DNA from: Actinokineospora alba
GTDB lineage: Bacteria; Actinomycetota; Actinomycetes; Mycobacteriales; Pseudonocardiaceae
Reading direction: 5' to 3'
Assembly: GCF_004362515.1 (NCBI RefSeq)
Contig: NZ_SNXU01000001.1
Span: forward strand, 5,518,001 to 5,582,000
Length of the DNA stretch: 64,000 nucleotides
The notes beneath the pieces were generated by a model that worked only from the letters and a program-made list of their open reading frames with translations, was not told the DNA's origin and did not search any database. Every line of letters starts with the position of its first letter. Positions within the stretch are counted from its first letter, which is position 1. The position numbers and the translations under genes are program-made. This document shows positions 50,979-58,870 of the stretch, in pieces.

Positions 50979-51407
50979 TCAGTCGTCGTCGGTGGCCCGT
51001 TGGGTCGCGATGGTGTCATCAACCTCATCGGGGAAATAGAGTTCCGCCCACACGGTTTTGCGGTCCTGGCGCCAGTCGACGCCCCACCGGTCGGCCAGGG
51101 CGCCGACGGTGAGCAGGCCCGATCCGCGTTGCCATTCACCGTAACCCTCGGCGTCGTGATCTTCGGCCGTGATCAGCATCGTGGAGTCGTGTGAACCGAT
51201 CAGGACCACGCGCAGCACGACGGGCGGGGTGCCGTGTTGGTGGGCGTTGACGATCAGTTCCTCGGCCACCACCATGACGCGCAGGCGGTCGGCTGGATCC
51301 CATTGGTCCAGGAGGCCGTCGAGCCAGTCGCGGACGAAGTCGGCGGCTCCCTGCTCCACGGTCAGCGGGACGACTGTCACGCGGACGTCGCTGTTCTCGG
51401 GTATCAC
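50979..51407 (-). CDS. RsbW-like ATP-binding protein (anti-sigma type)
   Basis: 142 aa from the GTG at 51407, with GGAGG 5 bases before it. One HATPase_c domain: the N-box is VVAEELIVNAHQHG (about residues 49-62), followed by LRVVLIGSHDSTMLITAEDH and a degenerate glycine-rich region GYGEWQRGSGLLTVGALADR. Single-domain HATPases of this type in actinobacteria are serine kinases that hold sigma factors or anti-anti-sigma partners. No STAS partner is clearly present next to it. It is leftward and lies 212 bases past the start of the next leftward gene cluster. Confidence 0.68.
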   Translation of the reverse strand: MIPENSDVRVTVVPLTVEQGAADFVRDWLDGLLDQWDPADRLRVMVVAEELIVNAHQHGTPPVVLRVVLIGSHDSTMLITAEDHDAEGYGEWQRGSGLLTVGALADRWGVDWRQDRKTVWAELYFPDEVDDTIATQRATDDD

Positions 51408-51619
51408 CAGTGCCTCCACGACTCCTCGATGTCGGCATCGCGGCCGCACAGGGCCGGAGTTGTGGCAGGCGGGCCTTCCTCGTCGACACCGGGCGCGGGG
51501 TCCGTTGCGGTCCGGCATCGTCTCGCCCGCCTGCCACGGCAGCGTTTCTACCGGATCAACCGCGGTGTAACGGGGATCGTCAAGGAGTCGTCAAACAGTC
51601 GTCAAGAAAGTAGGCATGT

Positions 51620-52066
51620 CTAGGCCCACGATCTGCTCAACGCGGCGAGTTCGGGGGCACGCCGCGACGGGACCGCTCCCATGAGCCGCGCCTGATCATC
51701 GGTGGGGCCGGTGTCACGGATCGCGATGCCGACGGTCGTTCCACGGGCGAATTCCGCGAGGTGATGGCGAATCTCCGCCGCGCTGAACACCATGGCGAAG
51801 TCGACGACGACCGGTGCGCGAACGGCGATGGCCAAAGCGAGGATCGGACCGTCCGCCGACATCACCGCCCACTGGCACTCACCGAGCAGCGGCGTCACCG
51901 GGGCCCGTCCCAGCAGCCTGCGACCACCCCGGACACCACGGAGATCGGCGTCGTCGATGACCACGGTGAGCATGTGCCCCGCGGCTGCCGCGGTCACCGC
52001 CCGCCCTCTGGCCATGACGATCTTCGGACCGACCCGGGATGCGGTCCTCCCCCGAAACCACACCAT
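51620..52066 (-). CDS. Unknown protein, paralogue of the 52533-53027 product
   Basis: A protein of 148 aa. Alternating strands and helices: MLTVVIDDADLRGVRGGRRL, CQWAVMSADGPILALAIAVR, FSAAEIRHHLAEFARGTTVG. It aligns over about 90 residues with the product of 52533-53027 (I-D/V-D-D-x-D-L-x-x-x-R-x-G-R-x-L-L; SxDGPxLxLxIxV; AxxxRxxLxxxAxGxTxGIxI), so the two form a paralogous pair, perhaps STAS-like in fold. I do not recognise the family. Confidence 0.55.
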   Translation of the reverse strand: MVWFRGRTASRVGPKIVMARGRAVTAAAAGHMLTVVIDDADLRGVRGGRRLLGRAPVTPLLGECQWAVMSADGPILALAIAVRAPVVVDFAMVFSAAEIRHHLAEFARGTTVGIAIRDTGPTDDQARLMGAVPSRRAPELAALSRSWA

Positions 52067-52113
52067 CGCGCGATGTTATGGCGGCGCGCGTTGAGATCCT
52101 GCGTCCCGTTTCT

Positions 52114-52536
52114 TTACGGTCGTGTGACGACGTCGACATCCGCGGGCGGGCGAGCACCCGCCCCTCGGTCGAGGGCCCCCGCCACCGTGAGCGCGGTGGT
52201 GGTCGCGCCGATGGCGAAGTCGGTGAGGGTGGCCAGGGTGGAGTCGGTGCTGAATCCGTAATCGAGAAGCAGAGGGGCCAGCACGAGCCAGCCGCCCACC
52301 GCCGTTCCCGCGGTGGTGGCCACGGTCAGGGTCACGCGACCCAGGGCGCGCAGCAGGCCCAGCGCCACCGCGACCAGTCCGACCAGGCGGTCGTTCCACA
52401 CGGCGTCGAAACCGGTCGGCGCGCCGTAGTCGCCATGGGTGGAGAGCACGATCAGCCAGCAGCCCAGTGCGATGGTGACCCCGGTGACCGCTCCCGGCAG
52501 CTGTGGACCGGGAATCTCGTCGGGGCCCCCGGTCAC
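52114..52536 (-). CDS. SPW-repeat-like membrane protein
   Basis: A protein of 140 aa with four hydrophobic helices. Two similar halves (GVTIALGCWLIVLSTHGDYG and GTAVGGWLVLAPLLLDYGFS) fit the SPW repeat pattern of small membrane proteins, with the SPW triplet degenerate. It starts at a GTG that overlaps the stop of the 52533-53027 gene (GTGA), so the two are co-translated. Function unknown. Confidence 0.55.
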   Translation of the reverse strand: MTGGPDEIPGPQLPGAVTGVTIALGCWLIVLSTHGDYGAPTGFDAVWNDRLVGLVAVALGLLRALGRVTLTVATTAGTAVGGWLVLAPLLLDYGFSTDSTLATLTDFAIGATTTALTVAGALDRGAGARPPADVDVVTRP

Positions 52537-53027
52537 GACGCCTCCGCCAGCGACGTCAGGCACGGCAGCGGCTCGCTGCGGGCCAGGACGATCAGGCTCA
52601 GCGCGGTCTTGGTGTCCACGCCGCCGCGCAGGCGTTGGGCTCGGCTCAGCGTGGTGATCCCGATGGTCGGGCCGTCGGCGAGCATGCCGAGTTCGGCGCG
52701 CAGTGAGCGGGCGGGCAGCACTACCCCGATCGACAGCGCCAGCGGTGTCGTCGCGGACACCGTCACGCCGAGCACCGGTCCGTCCTCGCTCAACACCGAC
52801 AGCACACAGGTCCCGTCGAGCAGGGTCACCGCGGACTGGCCGTTCAGGTGGGCGAGCAGGTCACGGCCCTGCCTCGTCCTGGTCAGGTCCTGGTCGTCGA
52901 CGATGAGTCCGAAGACCGGCCACAGGTCGGTGCTGCCGTCGCGGTCGGCGCGCCGTGGCCGCAGCACCATGGCCTCGCGGGCGATCATCACCTGGTTCGC
53001 CATCGTCGTCGCAAGCATGTCCGCCAT
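52533..53027 (-). CDS. Unknown protein, paralogue of the 51620-52066 product
   Basis: 164 aa from the ATG at 53027 (other in-frame ATGs exist at residues 4, 9 and 14). Core: FGLIVDDQDLTRTRQGRDLL, CVLSVLSEDGPVLGVTVSAT, VLPARSLRAELGMLADGPTI. It is related to the 51620-52066 product over the same blocks. It carries an additional C-terminal tail (ALSLIVLARSEPLPCLTSLA). Located between the SPW-like gene and the divergent response-regulator gene; perhaps linked to that signalling system. No family recognised. Confidence 0.55.
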   Translation of the reverse strand: MADMLATTMANQVMIAREAMVLRPRRADRDGSTDLWPVFGLIVDDQDLTRTRQGRDLLAHLNGQSAVTLLDGTCVLSVLSEDGPVLGVTVSATTPLALSIGVVLPARSLRAELGMLADGPTIGITTLSRAQRLRGGVDTKTALSLIVLARSEPLPCLTSLAEAS

Positions 53028-53122
53028 GGTCGTCGCGCCGTGTTGAGGTCCTCGGGGCGGCTTCTTTGCGGTCTGATGACGACCCGCGCCCATGGGCAAG
53101 ACTGCGCTCCCGGTTTGGCAGC

Positions 53123-53839
53123 ATGACCCGGGTGGCGGTGAGACTGTTGATAGTCGAGGACGACGACCGGGTCCGGGCGTCGATGCGCCTGGCCTTGGAG
53201 GACGAGGGCTACGCCGTCAGCGAGGCGCCCGGGGCCGAGGACGCGATCGCGTCCCTGGCCCGGCATGGGGCGCCCGATGTGATGATCGTCGACCTGATGC
53301 TCGGGGGAATGGACGGGTTCAGCTGCATCCGGCATGTGCGGCAGAGCAGCGACGTGCCGATCATCGTGGTCAGCGCCCGGGTCGACACCCACGACGTGGT
53401 CGCCGCGCTGGAAGCGGGCGCGGACGACTACGTCACCAAGCCGTTCCAGATCAAGGAGATCACCGCCCGGCTGCGCGCCCTGCGGCGCCGGGCTACCGCG
53501 GTCGGCGGCCCCGGTGGGCCACGCGAAATCGTCCTCGACAGCGACCCGGACAGACCGCTGGTGTTGTCGATCGCCGCGGGCACCGTCCGCCGCGGAGACC
53601 GTCCGCTGCACCTGACCCTGACCGAGTTCCGGCTGCTGTGCGAGCTGGCGACCGAACCGGGTCGGGTGCTGAGCAGGCAGGCCCTGCTCACCCGGGTATG
53701 GGACCGCGGGTTCTTCGGCGACGAACGCATCGTCGACGTGCATGTGCGCAGGCTGCGAACCAAGATCGAACGCGACCCGTCGGACCCGCGGATCGTGACC
53801 ACCGTGCGCGGCCTGGGGTACCGGCTCGATGTGGCCTGA
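53123..53839 (+). CDS. OmpR-family response regulator
   Basis: A protein of 238 aa. The receiver domain has acidic cluster VEDDDRV at residues 11-17, phospho-acceptor Asp57 in MIVDLMLGGMDGF, and Lys in YVTKPF. A winged-helix DNA-binding domain occupies about 140-236 (LTLTEFRLLCELATEPGRVL, RIVDVHVRRLRTKIERDPSD, VRGLGYRLD). It acts as a transcription factor paired with the kinase gene whose start lies 11 bases inside its end. Its target genes are unknown; an inside-operon effect on the HxlR and ATPase genes is possible. Confidence 0.87.
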   Translation: MTRVAVRLLIVEDDDRVRASMRLALEDEGYAVSEAPGAEDAIASLARHGAPDVMIVDLMLGGMDGFSCIRHVRQSSDVPIIVVSARVDTHDVVAALEAGADDYVTKPFQIKEITARLRALRRRATAVGGPGGPREIVLDSDPDRPLVLSIAAGTVRRGDRPLHLTLTEFRLLCELATEPGRVLSRQALLTRVWDRGFFGDERIVDVHVRRLRTKIERDPSDPRIVTTVRGLGYRLDVA

Positions 53840-55211
53840 CACCCCGGCGTTGCGACTCGGCCTGCGCGGCCGGGTGATGCTGACGTTCACCCTGGGCGCG
53901 GCGCTGGTCTCGGTGCTACTCGCCGTCTCCGTGTTCACCATCAGCCGCGGCTACCTGCTCGACCAGCGCGAACGCTCCGCCGACCGGCTCGCCTCCGCCG
54001 ACGCCGACGTCGTGCGGGCCAGGCTGGCCGAGCCCGGCACCAGCCCCCAGGACGCGCTCGCGGCCGTCGACCCACCCACCGGGACGCGGCTGCTGCTGTT
54101 CTCCCGAGGCTCCTGGTACACCGCGAATGGGGTCACCGAGGACGACCTGCCCCCCGACGACCTGCGCGACAGCGTCGCCGACGGGGAGCGGGCGATCGCG
54201 CCGCTGACCGTGCGCGACGTCCCCTACTTCGTCGTGGGCATCCCCCTCGACGACGGGGCGTTCTACGAGTTCTCCCCCGTGATCGAGCTGCGCTCGACCA
54301 TCCAGATCCTGGGCACCGTGCTCGTCATCTGCGCTATCGCGGCCACCATCGCCGCGGCCCTGGTGGGCAGGTGGGCGAGCAGACGCGTCCTGCAGCCCCT
54401 GCGCCCGATATCGCAGACCGCGGCCAGCATCGCGGCAGGCAACCTCGACACCCGACTGCCCGGAGCGGACGATCGCGACCTCGACGTCATCGTCTCCTCG
54501 TTCAACTCGATGGTCGACTCGCTGCAACAGCGCATCGAACGCGAACGCCGCTTCGTCGGCGACGTCACCCACGAGCTGCGCACCCCGCTGACCACCCTGG
54601 TGACCAGCGTCGAGGTCATGCGCAACCACGCAGGCGAGCTGCCCGACCGCCCCCGTCAGGCCCTCGACCTCATCGTCAGCGAACTCGACCACCTGCGCGG
54701 CATGCTCGACGACCTGCTCGCCCTGGCCAGGACCGAGGCCGGGCTGCACCACGACGAGGAAGAGCCCCTCGACCTGCACGACCTGCTCACCCACGTCCTC
54801 GCGGGCAGACCCGCGGTCGCGTTGCACGCCGAGCCCGGCGTCCGGATCCGCGGCCGCAAGCTCGCCCTGGTCCGCGCCTTCACCAACCTCATCGACAACG
54901 CCGACCGCCACGGCGGCGGCCTAACCCGGGTGAGCCTGACCGCGGACACCGACACGGTCACCGTCCACCTCGACGACCGCGGCCCGGGAGTGCCCACCGC
55001 TGACCGGGCGCAGATCTTCGAGCGCTTCGCCACCGGCCACACCGCTCGCGGCGCGGCGTCCGGGACCGGTCTGGGCCTCGCGCTGGTCGCCGAGACCATG
55101 GCCGTGCACCACGGCGCCGTCGAGTGCGCCGACGCTCCCGGCGGCGGCGCCCGGTTCACCGTGACCCTCCCCCTGGCCGGGTCGTCCGAGGACGACGAGC
55201 AGGCCTTGTGA
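53829..55211 (+). CDS. Membrane sensor histidine kinase
   Basis: A protein of 460 aa. Two helices (about residues 18-38 and 156-178) enclose an extracytoplasmic sensor domain of some 115 residues. HAMP linker at about 180-232 (RRVLQPLRPISQTAASIAAG). The phospho-acceptor His248 is in FVGDVTHELRTPLTTLV. The HATPase domain shows FTNLIDNADRHG, DDRGPGVP and GTGLGLALV. The signal is unknown. It overlaps the response regulator gene by 11 bases and its own stop overlaps the HxlR GTG. Confidence 0.87.
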   Translation: MWPDTPALRLGLRGRVMLTFTLGAALVSVLLAVSVFTISRGYLLDQRERSADRLASADADVVRARLAEPGTSPQDALAAVDPPTGTRLLLFSRGSWYTANGVTEDDLPPDDLRDSVADGERAIAPLTVRDVPYFVVGIPLDDGAFYEFSPVIELRSTIQILGTVLVICAIAATIAAALVGRWASRRVLQPLRPISQTAASIAAGNLDTRLPGADDRDLDVIVSSFNSMVDSLQQRIERERRFVGDVTHELRTPLTTLVTSVEVMRNHAGELPDRPRQALDLIVSELDHLRGMLDDLLALARTEAGLHHDEEEPLDLHDLLTHVLAGRPAVALHAEPGVRIRGRKLALVRAFTNLIDNADRHGGGLTRVSLTADTDTVTVHLDDRGPGVPTADRAQIFERFATGHTARGAASGTGLGLALVAETMAVHHGAVECADAPGGGARFTVTLPLAGSSEDDEQAL

Positions 55212-55903
55212 AGGGCTACCAACAGCACTGCCCCGTCGCCCGAGCCGCCGAACTGCTCACCGAACGGTGGACCCTGCTGATCGTGCGCGAGTTGCTGCAC
55301 GGCGCGCAAGGCATCGACGAGATCGCCCAAGGGCTGCCCACAGCGCCGACCGCTACCGTCACGACCAGACTGCGCACCCTCGTCTCGACCGGCCTCGTCA
55401 CCCCCGACCACAGCACCGCCCGAACCCGCTTCACCCTGACCGCCGCCGGGCGCGAGCTGGAATCAGTGGTCGACTTCCTCGGCGAATGGTCCCTTACCCG
55501 ACTGCCACCACCGCCGATCACCGACCTCGACCCAGGACTGCTGCTCTACGACATCGCCCGCGGCGTCGACCACCCGACGCTGCCCGCCCGCCCGGTCGCC
55601 GTCCGCGTCGAGTTCGCCGCGAGCCCACCACCGACCCAATGGTGGCTCACCTTCTCCCCCACCGGCGCCACCGCCACCGACCACGACCCCGGCGTTCCCG
55701 TCGTCGCCACGATCGAATGCACCCTCACCGCGTTGAGCAACGTGTGGCTCGGGTACCACACCTGGCTGGGCGCCATGACCGACAAGACCATCCGGCTCAC
55801 CGGCGACCGCCCGACGGTCCGCACCATCGTCAACTGGATCGGCACCAACCGCTACACCCCCACGGCCACCGTCCACAGTGAACGGCACCGGGAACCGCGA
55901 TGA
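55208..55903 (+). CDS. HxlR-family regulator with C-terminal extra domain
   Basis: 231 aa from the GTG at 55208, which overlaps the kinase stop. Residues 1-105 are an HxlR winged helix (CPVARAAELLTERWTLLIVR, GIDEIAQGLPTAPTATVTTR, TARTRFTLTAAGRELESVV). Residues 110-225 form an additional domain resembling the SCP2-like sterol-carrier fold (VAVRVEFAASPPPTQWWLTF, TDKTIRLTGDRPTVRTIVNW), which could bind a hydrophobic ligand. Cys8 near the start is in the redox-sensitive position of some HxlR proteins. Third gene of a four-gene overlapping operon. Confidence 0.78.
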   Translation: MKGYQQHCPVARAAELLTERWTLLIVRELLHGAQGIDEIAQGLPTAPTATVTTRLRTLVSTGLVTPDHSTARTRFTLTAAGRELESVVDFLGEWSLTRLPPPPITDLDPGLLLYDIARGVDHPTLPARPVAVRVEFAASPPPTQWWLTFSPTGATATDHDPGVPVVATIECTLTALSNVWLGYHTWLGAMTDKTIRLTGDRPTVRTIVNWIGTNRYTPTATVHSERHREPR

Positions 55904-56361
55904 CCGACACCGACGGCGTTTCCACGCTCAGCACCTGGATCGAGGCCCGACCAGACGCCGTTTTCGGGCTGAGGCACCGGATCGACCACTGGCTCGACGA
56001 CCGAGGTGTGCGCGCGGGCCGCCGTCACGACATCGTGCTCGCCGCCGACGAAGCCATCACCAACGCGATAGAGCACGGGTATCCGACCACGCACCGAGTC
56101 GCCATCGCTCTCCACCTCACCGCCGACACGATCACCTTCACCGTCACCAGCATCGGCACCTGGAAGTGGCCTGACGCCGACATCGGCCGCACCCACGGCT
56201 GGGGACTGCACCTCATCGACACCTGCGCCGACCACGTCGACATCCAACAGGTGCACGACGCGGTCGTCCTCACCGCCCGCTTCGCCCGAAACCCCGCGCC
56301 CCCAACGCCTTCTACGACAACGGAAGCAAGGCCCGTGGCCGACCTCGACCCCGGCCGGTGA
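55900..56361 (+). CDS. RsbW-like ATP-binding protein (anti-sigma type)
   Basis: A protein of 153 aa with a single HATPase_c domain. N-box VLAADEAITNAIEHGYP (about residues 45-61), then VAIALHLTADTITFTVTSIG, and the G-box area DIGRTHGWGLHLIDTCADHV. Better conserved than the product of 50979-51407. The start overlaps the HxlR stop (ATGA). It is the last of the operon response regulator, kinase, HxlR, ATPase. Confidence 0.75.
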   Translation: MTDTDGVSTLSTWIEARPDAVFGLRHRIDHWLDDRGVRAGRRHDIVLAADEAITNAIEHGYPTTHRVAIALHLTADTITFTVTSIGTWKWPDADIGRTHGWGLHLIDTCADHVDIQQVHDAVVLTARFARNPAPPTPSTTTEARPVADLDPGR

Positions 56362-56377
56362 CACCCACCCCGCGACG

Positions 56378-56989
56378 TCAGCGCCGGACCGGCCACAAGG
56401 TGACATCGACAGCCCCGGCATCACCCCAGGCCAGCACGTCCAACACGGCCCACGCGCCGTCGCTGGTGCTCACACAGATCGCGTCACCAGCCTTCATCAT
56501 GTACCCCGACACCCGCCCGGACGTCTGCACCCGAGTACTCGCCTCACACCCACGCGGCGACGCCTGATCGAGGCTGACCAGCACCACCTTCGACCGCCCG
56601 AACGTCTTCGCGCTCTTACCGAAGAACAGATCGTGGTTCAGGTCGCCCTTGTAGTAGAACTCGAACCCGGCCCCACCCTCCGCCGTCGCGGTCCTCGTGT
56701 CCACATCGACCGCGACCCCCGGGGACAAATCCAGGCGATAGTTCGAGGGATCCCCGTACACGACAGGCCGGGGGCTCGTCGTGGCCGCCGCTGATATCGC
56801 TTCCCCGCCTGCGCCCGGAGAAGTGGGGACAGCGCTGCTCGCCGCCGGCGGGTTCTCCCCGCTCGGAGATTCGGCGCCCGAGGACAACACCCCGGTCACG
56901 ACCGCGGCGGCCACCGCTCCCACCGCGCCGATCACGGCCGCGACGATCGCGCCGTTCGAGGGCCCGCTTCTGCGATTACCACGGTTCAC
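56378..56989 (-). CDS. Secreted or membrane-anchored protein, unknown function
   Basis: 203 aa from the GTG at 56989, with GAGGTGAG 10 bases before it; the frame is open to 57049. A short basic start (NRGNRRSGPSNG) leads into one helix (about residues 15-35), then a Ser/Ala/Pro linker and an extracellular beta domain (YRLDLSPGVAVDVDTRTATA, FEFYYKGDLNHDLFFG, VQTSGRVSGYMMKAGDAICV) with two Cys. Type II membrane orientation is likely. Family not recognised. Confidence 0.6.
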   Translation of the reverse strand: MNRGNRRSGPSNGAIVAAVIGAVGAVAAAVVTGVLSSGAESPSGENPPAASSAVPTSPGAGGEAISAAATTSPRPVVYGDPSNYRLDLSPGVAVDVDTRTATAEGGAGFEFYYKGDLNHDLFFGKSAKTFGRSKVVLVSLDQASPRGCEASTRVQTSGRVSGYMMKAGDAICVSTSDGAWAVLDVLAWGDAGAVDVTLWPVRR

Positions 56990-57101
56990 GTTGCCGGAGC
57001 TCACCTCAGGTCGACCGCGCCTTCCCTTGGGACAGTGGACAATCCGCACTCACCACGCCATGACACTGATCGTCTGACCGGTGAACCCCGTTACAAGCTG
57101 A

Positions 57102-58004
57102 TCATTCGTCGCCCGTGCTCCAGGTGCCGGGATAGCTCGACTGGCGTTCGTGATCGCGGCGGATGATCTCGCCGCGGACGCGGGTGAGGTAGTCGACGGC
57201 GGCCGGGTCGAGTTCGTTGTCCCGCTCGTCGATTCCCTGCCGGCGGCCTTCCGCGGTCCAGTCGAGGTCGACGAGCACGCAGTCGTGCAGGACGACCGTG
57301 GAACTGGAGCGCACGGCGAAGCGGGTGCGGGACAGGTCGCAGCCGGCGAAGCGGGTGCCCGCGAGCGCGGCGTCTTCGAAGACGGCCGCAGCGAGAGGAA
57401 CGTCGACGAAGTCGGTGCCGGCGAGCCGGGCGTGGGAGAAATCGGCGCGCAGGGCTGAGCCCCCGTGGAACCGCGCTTGCGTCAGCGTGGCCCGGGTGAA
57501 CCGGGCGGCAGTCAGCTCCGCCCCGTCTCCAGCCGGGCGCCAGTGAAGTCGGACGCGGTCCGCGGAATGCTCACGGATAAAGGCCATCAGGACGTCGACC
57601 ACCGCACCTTGGTCGGTGGGCGACTCACGCATCACGTGCTCCAACGCGTAGAGCCCGCCGAGGCGTTCGCCGAGCTTGTCACTGGTGAGCAGAGCTACGG
57701 CCTTGCCATAGCGGTCGGTGACCTGCCCCCGCTTGTTGGCCGTATACGTCCGCGTCGTCACCACGACCCCGATCGCCGCCAACGCCCCACCGACCGACGC
57801 CAACACCAACTGGCGCGTGCTGGTCAGCGCGTTGAACCGCTCCTTGCCCCGCAGCTCACCCAGTTCCGGGCCCGCGATCAGATCCGTGAACGGCCCCAAC
57901 AACCCGTACAGGGCAGCGACCGCCACCCCCACCACATCGATGACCAACAACACCCGCCGCGCGGCGACCCAAACCCGTACATGATCGCCATTGTCCCGAC
58001 ACAC
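57102..58004 (-). CDS. Pentapeptide-repeat membrane protein
   Basis: 300 aa from a GTG at 58004; the frame stays open to a GTG at 58124. Two helices near the N-terminus (RVLLVIDVVGVAVAALYGLL and LVLASVGGALAAIGVVVTTR) are followed by a linker, then imperfect pentapeptide repeats A(D/N)LxX: AELTAARFTRATLTQARFHG, ALRADFSHARLAGTDF, AALAGTRFAGCDLSRTRFAV. The C-terminus is charged. It belongs to the common actinobacterial group of membrane-bound pentapeptide proteins of unknown role. The longer start would run through a hairpin at 58076-58118, which argues for a later start. Confidence 0.68.
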   Translation of the reverse strand: MCRDNGDHVRVWVAARRVLLVIDVVGVAVAALYGLLGPFTDLIAGPELGELRGKERFNALTSTRQLVLASVGGALAAIGVVVTTRTYTANKRGQVTDRYGKAVALLTSDKLGERLGGLYALEHVMRESPTDQGAVVDVLMAFIREHSADRVRLHWRPAGDGAELTAARFTRATLTQARFHGGSALRADFSHARLAGTDFVDVPLAAAVFEDAALAGTRFAGCDLSRTRFAVRSSSTVVLHDCVLVDLDWTAEGRRQGIDERDNELDPAAVDYLTRVRGEIIRRDHERQSSYPGTWSTGDE

Positions 58005-58075
58005 GACCACTTCGGGAGCGCGAAGGGGGGAACCGCGGCGCGGGATTGACTGCCGTGACTCGGGCTGGAGATAGG

Positions 58076-58118
58076 GAACGGCTCCCAGGGCGACTGGGGT
58101 CCCGCCGGGGAGCCGTTC
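58076..58118. repeat. Inverted repeat (hairpin)
   Basis: GAACGGCTCCC (58076-58086) pairs with GGGGAGCCGTTC (58107-58118) around a 20-base loop that contains GGG...CCC. Located in front of the pentapeptide-repeat gene; could be a leader structure. Confidence 0.4.
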
Positions 58119-58293
58119 TCCCACAGTATCGCCGACCCGACCTTTGCGTCTCGCCCCGGGTGCCGCGAGGCGGTGCGCGGCGACTGTCGATCATGCGTAG
58201 CTGAGTAGCGACCTTCTGATCCGATAAACGAAGCCGACCTACGTTGCCTGGACCACTCCCGTTGTCGCGACACCGGAACCAGGTCGACCGGGC

Positions 58294-58692
58294 CTAAATC
58301 GGCGGTAGGCCGTGGGTGATCTCCAAGGCGGTGGTGATCAGTGATTGGGCGCGGGTGGTGATGGCGGCGAGCAGGCCGTGCGCGTGCGGGCCCGTGGTCT
58401 CCGCGACCTCGCGCAGCGTGCGCAGGTCGCTGTCGAGGCGGTGCAGCAGGGCTGAGAGCTCGGTGCTGGGGGTGCGCAGTGCGGTGGCGATCTCGTCGAG
58501 GCTGACGCCGTGGGATTCGAGTTGGCGGATGGTGTTCACGCGCTCGACCGCGGCGGGATCGTAGAGCCTGAAGTTGCCGGGGCTGCGTCCGGCGGGTTCG
58601 AGGAGTCCGAGGTTGGTGTAGTAGTCGATGGTGCGGGTGCTGACTCCGGCTTGGGTGGCGAGTTCGCCGATGCGCAGCAGTGTGTCGGCCAC
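58294..58692 (-). CDS. MerR-family transcription regulator
   Basis: 132 aa from the GTG at 58692. MerR winged helix at residues 5-72 (RIGELATQAGVSTRTIDYYT, GRSPGNFRLYDPAAVERV, RQLESHGVSLDEIATAL), then a helical dimerisation segment and a C-terminus without the cysteine pattern of metal sensors, so the effector is unknown. It is divergent from the CorC gene at 58871, and MerR regulators commonly control the neighbouring divergent promoter. A link to cation transport is therefore possible. Confidence 0.82.
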   Translation of the reverse strand: MADTLLRIGELATQAGVSTRTIDYYTNLGLLEPAGRSPGNFRLYDPAAVERVNTIRQLESHGVSLDEIATALRTPSTELSALLHRLDSDLRTLREVAETTGPHAHGLLAAITTRAQSLITTALEITHGLPPI

Positions 58693-58870
58693 GGGCAGCC
58701 TCCTCGCGCGTCGCCTGGGGTGTGTCGGCCGTCCTCAACCATACAGTGCCGCGTGCTAGTGTCGGATTTGTGTGTATTGACGCCGATGGGTGTAGTACCC
58801 GGCCGGGGCGAGCCCGGCTGATCAGGTCCACCCGCGCCTCCGCCGTGTCCGATCCTGCCCGCTTTGGCGG

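Noticed and set aside
58740..58870. Possible Mg2+-responsive leader in front of the CNNM/CorC genes
   Set aside because: No conserved element of a known Mg2+ riboswitch could be recognised, and the start is only about 100 bases from the divergent promoter.
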